A DNA stretch of 7,913 nt from an uncultured Eubacteriales bacterium (GCA_910583765.1 CAJTYS010000083.1:1-7913); one strand, 5' to 3'. Shown: positions 1 through 5,833, counted from the first letter of the stretch. The notes: a model not told the origin generated them from the letters alone. Translations and numbers: made by a program.

Positions 1-190
1 ACTCCTGGTCAATGATCTTTCTGATCTTACCAGCTTCTTCTTCGGATAAATCCTTGACTCTTGTGTCAGGATTCACACCGGCCTTCTCCAAAATAGCGTT
101 CGCGGTCGGTCTGCCAATACCGTAAATGTACGTCAAACCGATTTCAACTCTTTTTTCTCTTGGTAAATCGACACCGGCTATACGAGCCAT
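1..190 (-). CDS. rpsM: 30S ribosomal protein S13 (uS13), 5' part only
   Basis: S13 lies in the head of the 30S subunit, contacts P-site tRNA and forms intersubunit bridges with L5. Hand translation gives the first 63 residues: MARIAGVDLPREKRVEIGLT, then YIYGIGRPTANAILEKAGVN, then PDTRVKDLSEEEAGKIRKII and DQE. This is the conserved S13 N-terminus, containing the helix-two-turns-helix region. The rest, about 60 residues, lies beyond the left edge. The ATG at 188-190 follows GGAGGGAAAT, a strong ribosome binding site. rpsM opens the alpha-operon segment (normally rpsM-rpsK, often rpsD, then rpoA-rplQ). The long spacer before it could therefore affect expression of all those genes, including the RNA polymerase alpha subunit. 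Confidence 0.97.
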   Translation of the reverse strand, partial: MARIAGVDLPREKRVEIGLTYIYGIGRPTANAILEKAGVNPDTRVKDLSEEEAGKIRKIIDQE

Positions 191-439
191 ATTTCCCTCC
201 TATTCCCATCTTCCGTCACGTCATCACCCGAAAACCGGCCAAAGTCCGCCTTCCTGGGCATCCGTAATATAAACGGGATGTTCTTTGCTCATGCAAACTT
301 TAAAATAACTTTCATATATTGAAAACCACCAGCCAGCCAATGCAGCCGCCGCGGGCCAGCAATCTCCATCCATTTCCAACTCCGTCCGCTGTATAAAAAT
401 AGCTTTTGCGCGGTTAAATTCACCTCTGCCAACAGCCTA

Positions 440-455
440 GCGAAAATATCTTCGC
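440..455. repeat. Small inverted repeat
   Basis: gcgaa (440-444) and ttcgc (451-455) form a five-pair stem with a six-base A/T-rich loop, just downstream (in transcription) of the 464-493 stem-loop. Short enough to arise by chance; recorded because it lies in the cluster of inverted repeats in the rpmJ-rpsM spacer. Confidence 0.25.
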
Positions 456-463
456 CCAGATCA

Positions 464-493
464 ATGCCCAAAGACCCGCAGGGTCGAGGGCGT
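464..493. repeat. Inverted repeat (nested stem-loop)
   Basis: On the plus strand gaccc (473-477) and gggtc (481-485) pair around a gca loop. An outer pair, atgccc (464-469) with gggcgt (488-493), closes it with one T-G wobble; on the minus strand that wobble becomes an A-C mismatch, leaving four outer base pairs plus the end pair. Only TTT follows the inner stem on the minus strand, too little for a terminator. It forms the 3' side of the structured block in the rpmJ-rpsM spacer. Confidence 0.4.
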
Positions 494-582
494 CACAAAG
501 CAAACACCTACTCTCCGCCTGAGACCATTAGCCGAACAAAAATGTCCCTTTCCGCCAATCAGCCCACTCTTACCAGCAGCTC

Positions 583-660
583 GGAGAAAACTGTTTTGTG
601 GAGATGGCCTCCGCAGCCCCATCGGGGCGAGGACCAGCCATCGGAACAAAACTTTTCTCC
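583..660 (-). ncRNA. Predicted 78-base hairpin starting at the rpmJ stop codon
   Basis: Read on the minus strand, four perfect stems nest in order. GGAGAAAA (660-653) pairs with TTTTCTCC (590-583). GTTTTG (652-647) pairs with CAAAAC (598-593). GATGGC (642-637) pairs with GCCATC (608-603). GCCCC (628-624) pairs with GGGGC (620-616) around a GAT loop. That is 25 Watson-Crick pairs interrupted by an AG bulge, a 4x4 internal loop and an 8x7 internal loop; the latter can re-pair partly as CCTC/GAGG and TGG/CCA. No T run follows, so it is not a typical intrinsic terminator. The pairing is seen directly; that it forms in RNA and acts as a regulatory element is inference. Confidence 0.6.
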
Positions 661-773
661 TATCCTTGTCTCTGCTTGTGCTTCGGGTTCTCACAGATTA
701 CCATGACTCTGCCCTTGCGTTTAATCACTTTGCACTTTTCGCAGATCGGTTTTACGGAAGCTCTAACTTTCAT
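660..773 (-). CDS. rpmJ: 50S ribosomal protein L36 (bL36), zinc-ribbon form
   Basis: L36 is the smallest 50S protein and stabilises a junction of 23S rRNA. I translated it by hand: 37 residues, MKVRASVKPICEKCKVIKRK followed by GRVMVICENPKHKQRQG, then TAG at 660-662. The zinc ligands C11, C14, C27 and H32 are present, so it is the zinc-binding (C+) form. The ATG at 771-773 follows TTAGGAGGATTGCGAA. It lies 23 bases after infA. What follows is unusual: rpsM normally starts within a few tens of bases, but here it begins 469 bases further on, and the final base of the rpmJ stop codon is already part of a long hairpin. Confidence 0.97.
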   Translation of the reverse strand: MKVRASVKPICEKCKVIKRKGRVMVICENPKHKQRQG

Positions 774-796
774 TTCGCAATCCTCCTAACCTGTAT

Positions 797-1018
797 TTAC
801 GCTTTTCCTCTCCAGGTGATCCTTCCTCTAGTCAGGTCGTATGGAGAAAGCTCCACTTTTACCTTGTCACCAGGCAGGATCCTGATAAAGTTCATTCTTA
901 TTTTTCCTGAAACGTGTGCAAGCACTTCGTGTCCGGTCTCCAGCCTTACCACGAACATGGCGTTAGGCTGCGCGTCTACGACCGTACCTTCTGCTTCAAT
1001 GACGTCCTTCTTCGCCAT
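797..1018 (-). CDS. infA: Translation initiation factor IF-1
   Basis: IF-1 binds the A site of the 30S subunit during initiation and assists IF-2 and IF-3. The 73-residue product is a single OB fold and reads as IF-1 throughout: AKKDVIEAEGTVVDAQPNAM, then VLAHVSGKIRMNFIRILPGD, then VELSPYDLTRGRITWR. ATG at 1016-1018 is preceded by AAGGAGAGGTGTTATT. The gap to map is 15 bases. Some Firmicutes carry a gene for a small KOW-domain RNA-binding protein between map and infA; there is no room for it here. Placement next to rpmJ is the standard Gram-positive context. Confidence 0.98.
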   Translation of the reverse strand: MAKKDVIEAEGTVVDAQPNAMFVVRLETGHEVLAHVSGKIRMNFIRILPGDKVKVELSPYDLTRGRITWRGKA

Positions 1019-1033
1019 AATAACACCTCTCCT

Positions 1034-1780
1034 TTACAATGTAAGCAACTCCGGCTCACCGTCAGTGATAACAACAGTATTTTCATAATGGGCAGCCATC
1101 TTCCGGTCCAAAGTGACTACTGTCCAGTTGTCTAAAAGCGTCTCCACTTCATAAGTTCCCTGTGTGATCATAGGCTCGATGGCAAAGACCATGCCCTTGG
1201 CAAGCCTTGGACCTCGGCCCGGTGCGCCGTAATTGGGGATTTGCGGTTCTTCGTGCATCGCTCTTCCCACTCCGTGACCCACGAAATCCTGAATCACGCC
1301 AAAGCCTTCGTTTTCAACGCACACTTGGATCGCATGGGAGATATCGGATAGCCTATGTCCCACTTTACAGAATTTCAGTCCTTCAAAGAAACTGGCTTTC
1401 GCCGTGTCCATCAGCCGCTGGGCTTCTGGATCCACGGTTCCCACTCCATAAGTCCTGGCCGCGTCGCTGACATAGCCCTTGTAAGTAGCTCCCACATCGA
1501 CGCTGACAATATCGCCTTCCCTTAACTTTCGTTTCTTGGAAGGGATTCCATGGACCACTTCTTCGTTGACCGAAACGCAGGCGCTGGCGGGAAATCCGCC
1601 ATAGCCCTTAAATGTTGGAACCATTCCGTTTCGTCTAATGGTGTTTTCTACGAACCGGTCAATCTCCTTTGTGGAAACCCCCGGCTTTATGAGTTCTTCC
1701 AGGTCTCTGAGGATTTGCCCCGTGACCTTTCCGGACTCCCGCATTATGTCTATTTCCTGTTCTGACTTGATGATGATCAT
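1034..1780 (-). CDS. map: Methionine aminopeptidase, type I
   Basis: This enzyme removes the initiator methionine from nascent proteins whose second residue is small, after deformylation. The 248-residue product has the pita-bread metallopeptidase fold. All five dimetal ligands can be placed: D95 (SVDVGA), D106 (SDAART), H169 (GHGVG), E202 (AIEPM) and E233 (YENTVVIT). The substrate-binding histidines H77 and H176 are also present. No N-terminal zinc-finger or SH3-binding extension is seen, so it is the short bacterial form. The ATG at 1778-1780 gives the usual I-K-S-x-x-E-I opening but lacks a strong ribosome binding site: only GGGG inside the adk 3' end lies nearby. Four bases separate it from the adk stop, so translation probably depends on reinitiation or coupling. 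Confidence 0.98.
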   Translation of the reverse strand: MIIIKSEQEIDIMRESGKVTGQILRDLEELIKPGVSTKEIDRFVENTIRRNGMVPTFKGYGGFPASACVSVNEEVVHGIPSKKRKLREGDIVSVDVGATYKGYVSDAARTYGVGTVDPEAQRLMDTAKASFFEGLKFCKVGHRLSDISHAIQVCVENEGFGVIQDFVGHGVGRAMHEEPQIPNYGAPGRGPRLAKGMVFAIEPMITQGTYEVETLLDNWTVVTLDRKMAAHYENTVVITDGEPELLTL

Positions 1781-1784
1781 GCTG

Positions 1785-2426
1785 TTACCCCAGAACGCTC
1801 ACAATGTGATTGAACACGTTTTCCAGGCCGATCGCGCCATCGATATGAGCGATGTTTCCAGCCTTTTCATAATATTCAACCAGCGGCATTGTCTGCGAAT
1901 GATATACTTCGATTCTGTTTTCTACGGTTTCTGCTGTGTCGTCCGCTCTCTGCATCAGCTCGCCGCCGCACTTGTCACAAATTCCTTCCTTTTTCGGAGG
2001 GATATTGGTCACATGGTACGTCGCACCGCAAGCCTTGCAGACTCTTCTGCCAGTCAGCCTGGTCATGAGCTCTTCTTTTTCCACTGCGATGTCCAGTACT
2101 TTGTCTACTTTCTTGCCGTGCTTTTCCAGGAACTCATCCAGTTTTTCTGCCTGATATACGGTCCTTGGGAACCCGTCAAGCAAAAATCCGTCTTTACAAT
2201 CGTCCTCAAGCAGTCTGGATGTAGCGATTTCGCATACCAGATCGTCTGGCACCAGTTCGCCTTTGTCCATATATTCTTTGGCTTTCTTTCCCAGCTCCGT
2301 GCCATTCTTAATGTTAGCTCTGAAAATGTCGCCAGTGGAAATATGCGGAACTTTGTATTTTTCAACGATCTTTACTGCCTGAGTGCCTTTTCCCGCACCC
2401 GGAGGGCCTAATAAAATCAAATTCAT
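1785..2426 (-). CDS. adk: Adenylate kinase, zinc-LID long form
   Basis: Adenylate kinase catalyses ATP + AMP <-> 2 ADP in the cytoplasm and keeps adenine nucleotides balanced. The 213-residue protein has the P-loop GPPGAGKGT at 7-15, the AMP-binding segment STGDIFR at 30-36 and the DGFPRT motif at 84-89 with the conserved arginine R88. The long LID domain carries four cysteines, C130, C133, C150 and C153 (C-x2-C-x16-C-x2-C), the structural zinc site common in Gram-positive bacteria. ATG at 2424-2426 follows AGAGAGGTGAAAAC. It lies 12 bases after secY and four bases before map, the usual Firmicute arrangement. All catalytic elements are present. Confidence 0.98.
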   Translation of the reverse strand: MNLILLGPPGAGKGTQAVKIVEKYKVPHISTGDIFRANIKNGTELGKKAKEYMDKGELVPDDLVCEIATSRLLEDDCKDGFLLDGFPRTVYQAEKLDEFLEKHGKKVDKVLDIAVEKEELMTRLTGRRVCKACGATYHVTNIPPKKEGICDKCGGELMQRADDTAETVENRIEVYHSQTMPLVEYYEKAGNIAHIDGAIGLENVFNHIVSVLG

Positions 2427-2438
2427 GTTTTCACCTCT

Positions 2439-3722
2439 CTACTTAAGGAAACCCTGATAGTTTCTCATCACCATCTGATTTTCCAACTGCTTCATCGTGT
2501 CAAGAGCAACGCCCACCGCAATGAGCAGCGACGTTCCTCCAAAGTGGATGTTCAGTCCTGTGTACTGGCTGACGATTGTCGGCAGCACAGCGACCAGGGC
2601 CAGGAAAACCGCACCTACAAAGGTGATTCTTGTCATTACTTTGTTTAAATATTCAACCGTGGCTTTACCCGGTCTGATCCCCGGAATAAATCCGCCGTTG
2701 GCCTTCATATTTTGAGCAACGTCCATTGGATTGAAGGTGACTGCTGTATAAAAATATGTGAAGAAAATGATCAATATCACATTGAACACAGCATATACCC
2801 ATACGCCCGGTGAACCCTGCGGTGACAGCCACTTTGTGATCCACATGGAAGCGGAACTGTCAGCTGACATGAAATATGTGATGGTCAGCGGAAACTGTAA
2901 AAAGGACATGGCAAAGATTACCGGGATAACCCCTGCCTGGTTCACTTTCAGCGGAATGTGGGTCGATTGCCCACCGTACATCTTCCTGCCTACAACCCGC
3001 TTCGCGTACTGCACTGGTATCCTTCTCTGACCCTGTTGGATCTCGATGATGCCGATGATGACGACTACCGAGAATACGATGAACAGTGCCAGTTTCACGA
3101 TATCCATGGTGCCCTCTGTGTATTTGAGCCAGATGTCATGAATGGCGCTTGGAAGTCTTGCTATGATCCCCCCGAAGATGATCAGGGATATCCCGTTTCC
3201 AATGCCCTTGTCATTGATTTTTTCACCCAGCCACATGAGGAACGCAGTACCTGCGGACAGCACCAGGACAATGACTGTCACTGAGAAAAAGTCAGTGCTG
3301 ATCAATGCCTGCCGGAACATGCCCAGCGATACGCCGATGGCCTGAACAAATGCCAGAACCACGGTCAAATAACGGGTATACTGCGCGATTTTTTTCTGCC
3401 CTTCCGTTCCTTCCTTGGCCAGACGCTCCAGCCTTGGAATGGCAATGGTCAGCAGCTGCAGTATGATGGAAGCCGTAATATATGGCGTGATGCTCAGCGC
3501 AAATATGGTGAACTGGCTGAAAGCACCGCCTGAAAACAGGTTGAAGAGAGCAAACAATCCCTCATCCGTGTTCATGGCCTGGTCCAGATAAGCTCTGTCA
3601 ATGCCAGGAACCGGAATATTTGAGCCAATACGGAAAACCACCAGCATCAGGAGGGTATAAATGATTTTCTTCCTGATATCTAGGATCTTCCAGGCTTTGG
3701 CGATTGTTTTGAACATCTCCAT
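2439..3722 (-). CDS. secY: Protein translocase subunit SecY
   Basis: SecY is the channel-forming subunit of the SecYEG translocon in the cytoplasmic membrane, through which SecA or the ribosome drives preproteins. The 427 residues are close to the family norm of about 430. Ten hydrophobic segments can be read at about 18-36, 68-92, 117-137, 145-165, 174-190, 210-228, 261-280, 308-326, 366-384 and 388-406. The plug-like segment FALFNLFSGGAFSQF lies at 57-71. Cytosolic loops C4 (GQRRIPVQYAKRV, 231-243) and C5 (ANGGFIPGIRPG, 351-362), which contact SecA or the ribosome, are intact. The first ATG is chosen because GAGGTG inside rplO lies about six bases upstream; an ATG two codons later is possible. 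Location between rplO and adk is classical. Confidence 0.98.
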   Translation of the reverse strand: MEMFKTIAKAWKILDIRKKIIYTLLMLVVFRIGSNIPVPGIDRAYLDQAMNTDEGLFALFNLFSGGAFSQFTIFALSITPYITASIILQLLTIAIPRLERLAKEGTEGQKKIAQYTRYLTVVLAFVQAIGVSLGMFRQALISTDFFSVTVIVLVLSAGTAFLMWLGEKINDKGIGNGISLIIFGGIIARLPSAIHDIWLKYTEGTMDIVKLALFIVFSVVVIIGIIEIQQGQRRIPVQYAKRVVGRKMYGGQSTHIPLKVNQAGVIPVIFAMSFLQFPLTITYFMSADSSASMWITKWLSPQGSPGVWVYAVFNVILIIFFTYFYTAVTFNPMDVAQNMKANGGFIPGIRPGKATVEYLNKVMTRITFVGAVFLALVAVLPTIVSQYTGLNIHFGGTSLLIAVGVALDTMKQLENQMVMRNYQGFLK

Positions 3723-4163
3723 TTAAATCACCTCTGCCTTTCCTCCGGCAGCTTCTATTTTTTCGATTGCGGTTTTGCTGAATTTGTGTGCCTGAACCGT
3801 AAGGCTCTTTTCCAGTTCGCCATCGCCCAGGATCTTGATTCCATCCTTGACCTGCTTCACCATTTTCAGTTCTTTCAGCATTTCCGGCGTTACAACAGTA
3901 CCTGCCTCAAACCTGTTCAAGTCATCAACATTTAAAATCTCGTACTCTGTTGCCCAGATGTTGGTGAATCCTCTCTTCGGGATCCTTCTATACAGAGGCA
4001 TCTGTCCGCCTTCAAATCCAGGTCTTGTTCCGCCGCCGCTCCTTGATTTCTGGCCGTTCATGCCTCTTCCGCCAGTTTTTCCCTGACCAGAAGCCTGACC
4101 GCGGCCTCTTCTCTTCCGTGTTTTTTTCGCACCTGGAACAGCTTTTAATTCATGCAGTTTCAT
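3723..4163 (-). CDS. rplO: 50S ribosomal protein L15 (uL15)
   Basis: L15 is a late-assembly 50S protein whose long, glycine- and arginine-rich N-terminal extension threads into 23S rRNA. Of the 146 residues, roughly the first 55 are this basic extension (KKTRKRRGRGQASGQGKTGG, then GGGTRPGFEGGQMPLYRR). The globular part carries the signature region with ILGDGELEKSLTVQAHKFS. ATG at 4161-4163 follows TTGGAGGTGCGAAACAG. Its last codons supply the ribosome binding site of secY (GAGGTGATT), and its TAA stop at 3723-3725 directly touches the secY ATG, so the two genes are probably coupled in translation. Confidence 0.98.
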   Translation of the reverse strand: MKLHELKAVPGAKKTRKRRGRGQASGQGKTGGRGMNGQKSRSGGGTRPGFEGGQMPLYRRIPKRGFTNIWATEYEILNVDDLNRFEAGTVVTPEMLKELKMVKQVKDGIKILGDGELEKSLTVQAHKFSKTAIEKIEAAGGKAEVI

Positions 4164-4182
4164 CTGTTTCGCACCTCCAATC

Positions 4183-4365
4183 CTATAGTTCTTCTACAGT
4201 CAAAAGATGCTTTACCTTGTTGATGGAACCCCAGCTCACTGGGGAATCAACAAGTTCAACTGACTGGTGCATCTTCCTGAGACCTAACGCTTCTACAACT
4301 TTTCTCTGTCTTGGGGAAGCGCCAATCGTGCTTTTTGTCAAAGTAACTTTAATCATTTTAGCCAT
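4183..4365 (-). CDS. rpmD: 50S ribosomal protein L30 (uL30)
   Basis: L30 is a small 50S protein binding 23S rRNA domain II and neighbouring 5S rRNA. The 60 residues match the short bacterial form. KVTLTKSTIG near residue 6, LGLRKMHQSVE near 28 and the end KVKHLLTVEEL are family features. Two ATGs are in frame; the first (4363-4365) gives the usual MAK beginning and lies well spaced behind AAGGAGGAAGAGACA. It stands between rpsE and rplO as is normal in bacteria that keep L30. Confidence 0.97.
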   Translation of the reverse strand: MAKMIKVTLTKSTIGASPRQRKVVEALGLRKMHQSVELVDSPVSWGSINKVKHLLTVEEL

Positions 4366-4378
4366 TGTCTCTTCCTCC

Positions 4379-4882
4379 TTATCCTAAGATTTCTTCTTTT
4401 GTTTTGCCTCTCAGACGGGCAGCCTTTTCAACAGTCATCAGGTTTTTCAGCCCTTCGATGGTTGCATAGGCCATGTTCCCAGTGTTGTTGGAACCAATGG
4501 ATTTCGCACGGATGTCTTTCACGCCCGCGGCTTCCAGCACAGTACGCACGGAGGAACCCGCGATTACGCCAGTACCTTCCGCTGCTGGCATCAGCTGCAC
4601 TCTGCCCGCGCCGAACACTCCCAGGATCCTGTGTGGGATGGTGGTTCCTACTGTTGGAACTTTTATCAATTTTTTCTTTGCGTCTTCCGTCGCTTTTCTT
4701 ACTGCTTCAGGGATTTCCTGAGCTTTTCCAAGACCAACGCCTACATGTCCGTCACCGTCGCCTACTACTACAGTTACGCTGAATCTCATGTTTCTTCCGC
4801 CCTTAACTGTCTTAGCTACACGTCTGATGCTGACGATGGTTTCGTTTAAGTCTAGCTTGGAAGCATCAATAGTATTACGCAT
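4379..4882 (-). CDS. rpsE: 30S ribosomal protein S5 (uS5)
   Basis: S5 is a 30S protein near the mRNA entry channel and the decoding region, involved in translational fidelity and in helicase activity on mRNA. The 167-residue product has the N-terminal double-stranded RNA-binding-like domain, with VAKTVKGGRNMRFSV at residues 22-36. The following GDGDGHVGVGLGKA stretch and the C-terminal S5 domain (ARLRGKTKEEILG end) are as expected. The VKGGR loop is where spectinomycin-resistance substitutions occur in other bacteria; it looks wild-type here. ATG at 4880-4882 follows CAGGAGGTAAAGAC. Thirteen bases separate it from rpmD. Confidence 0.98.
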   Translation of the reverse strand: MRNTIDASKLDLNETIVSIRRVAKTVKGGRNMRFSVTVVVGDGDGHVGVGLGKAQEIPEAVRKATEDAKKKLIKVPTVGTTIPHRILGVFGAGRVQLMPAAEGTGVIAGSSVRTVLEAAGVKDIRAKSIGSNNTGNMAYATIEGLKNLMTVEKAARLRGKTKEEILG

Positions 4883-4896
4883 GTCTTTACCTCCTG

Positions 4897-5262
4897 TTAG
4901 AATTTCAACCCAGCTTCGCGAGCACCATCTGCCAGTTCCTTTACGCGTCCATGGTAGAGGAATCCGCCTCTGTCAAAGGCAACTGTTTCAATGCCCTTTT
5001 CCAGTGCTCTCTTCGCAATAGCTTCTCCAACCTTCTTAGCCGCTTCTTTATTGCCGCCGTACTCGATCTGGCCTTTCAGCTCTTTGTCGAGAGTGGAAGC
5101 CGCAGCAAGGGTAACTCCGTTAACATCGTCAATAACCTGAACGGAAATGTTCTTATTGCTTCTGAAAACGCAAAGCCTAGGCTTTTCAGGAGTTCCATAA
5201 AGGTCTTTTCTAACTCTTTTGTGTCTTGCAAGACGTTTGTCGTTTCTGCTGGCTCTTGCCAT
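4897..5262 (-). CDS. rplR: 50S ribosomal protein L18 (uL18)
   Basis: L18 binds 5S rRNA and mediates its attachment to 23S rRNA in the central protuberance together with L5, which is encoded three genes upstream. The 121 residues include the basic N-terminal tail (RNDKRLARHKRVRKDLYGT, with PEKPRLCVFRSNKN after it), a flexible segment used for RNA binding. They also include the C-terminal signature FDRGGFLYHGRVKELADGAR and the end AGLKF. ATG at 5260-5262 follows AAAGGAGTAGAGTAAA. Spacing to rpsE is 14 bases. Standard length and position. Confidence 0.98.
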   Translation of the reverse strand: MARASRNDKRLARHKRVRKDLYGTPEKPRLCVFRSNKNISVQVIDDVNGVTLAAASTLDKELKGQIEYGGNKEAAKKVGEAIAKRALEKGIETVAFDRGGFLYHGRVKELADGAREAGLKF

Positions 5263-5280
5263 TTTACTCTACTCCTTTCC

Positions 5281-5823
5281 TTATTTCGCCCCGGTTTTAC
5301 CTTCTTTTCTGCGGATATGCTCACCAGCATAGCGGATCCCCTTGCCTTTGTATGGCTCAGGTTTTCTCCATGCCCTGATATTCGCAGCGTAGTTGCCCAC
5401 CAACGCTTTGTCAGTGCCTTTTACCAGAACCTCTGTGGCGGAAGGAGCTTCTGTTGTGATGCCTTCCGGATCTTCCAGTTCTACCGGATGGGAGTAGCCC
5501 AGGCTCAGGACCAGTTTCTTGCCCTTTTTCTCAGCCTTGTATCCTACGCCTACCAGCTCCAGCTTCTTTTCGTAGCCTTCCGTAACGCCGATTACCATGT
5601 TGTTGATCAGAGTTCTTGCCAGTCCATGCTGTTCTCTGTGCGCCTTTGCGTCAGAACTTCTGGAAACAGTCACCACTCCATCTTTTACTTCTATTTTTAA
5701 TAACTTGCTGATCTGCTCTGTTAGTTCGCCTTTTGGTCCTTTTACAGTAACCGCGTTGTTACCGTCAACTTTGACCTCAACGCCAGCAGGAAGATCCACA
5801 GGTTTGATACCGATTCTTGACAT
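5281..5823 (-). CDS. rplF: 50S ribosomal protein L6 (uL6)
   Basis: L6 is a two-domain protein at the base of the L7/L12 stalk. It binds the sarcin-ricin region of 23S rRNA and is needed for late 50S assembly and for GTPase factor function. The length of 180 residues is normal. The N-terminal MSRIGIKPVDLPAGV and the C-terminal signature PEPYKGKGI at 155-163 followed by RYAGEHIRRKEGKTG are diagnostic. The ATG at 5821-5823 follows TAGGAGGTAGACA. Spacing to rpsH is ten bases and to rplR 18 bases. Complete, with no irregularity seen. Confidence 0.98.
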   Translation of the reverse strand: MSRIGIKPVDLPAGVEVKVDGNNAVTVKGPKGELTEQISKLLKIEVKDGVVTVSRSSDAKAHREQHGLARTLINNMVIGVTEGYEKKLELVGVGYKAEKKGKKLVLSLGYSHPVELEDPEGITTEAPSATEVLVKGTDKALVGNYAANIRAWRKPEPYKGKGIRYAGEHIRRKEGKTGAK

Positions 5824-5833
5824 TGTCTACCTC

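Larger units (their letters stand above)
191..659 (-). other. Unusually long rpmJ-rpsM spacer with RNA-structure potential
   Basis: This 469-base stretch separates rpmJ from rpsM, whereas every other junction in the window is 0 to 27 bases. I recognise no protein in it. Between about 440 and 660 several inverted repeats suggest a folded RNA when transcribed with the operon. Between 204 and 439 the sequence is less structured and has two overlapping minus-strand open frames. One is 49 codons from ATG (373 down to 224) with a GGAG six bases upstream; the other is a 60-codon frame from TTG (471 down to 289). Neither resembles a known family. Its end supplies the rpsM ribosome binding site (GGAGGGAAAT). 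I found no convincing sigma-A promoter: TTTAAC and TATACA spaced by 17 bases (minus strand, near 392-420) is a poor match. No terminator with a T run was seen. A structured leader for rpsM or a small inserted element are both possible. Confidence 0.7.

Noticed and set aside
245..300. Promoter for rpsM (minus strand TTGCAT and TATATT)
   Set aside because: The spacer between the boxes is about 19 bases and the -35 match is weak, so it is not better than chance in an A/T-rich stretch.
289..471. 60-codon minus-strand frame starting at TTG in the spacer
   Set aside because: No ATG, no ribosome binding site before the TTG, no family resemblance, and it overlaps another open frame in the same stretch.
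464..493. Intrinsic terminator between rpmJ and rpsM
   Set aside because: The stem is followed by only three T residues and then GGGC on the minus strand, and there is no T run on the plus strand either.
494..520. Minus-strand GGAGAGTAGG looks like the opening of the tetrahydrofolate riboswitch
   Set aside because: The matching closing strand and the conserved internal loops of that riboswitch are not found downstream; only the short opening motif matches.
461..694. 77-codon minus-strand open frame overlapping the 3' end of rpmJ
   Set aside because: It overlaps rpmJ out of frame and runs straight through the large hairpin and its alternative partner. The product is rich in arginine and glycine with no recognisable domain and no supported start. 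It looks like a by-product of the structured sequence.
1019..1033. Missing KOW-domain protein gene between map and infA
   Set aside because: Many Firmicutes simply lack this gene at this position, and the 15-base junction shows no remnant, so it is normal variation rather than a lesion.
1638..2411. Long plus-strand open frame of 257 codons opposite map and adk
   Set aside because: It lies antisense to two fully conserved enzymes with all catalytic residues intact; its product has no recognisable motif. It is a shadow frame, as are the other plus-strand frames opposite ribosomal genes.
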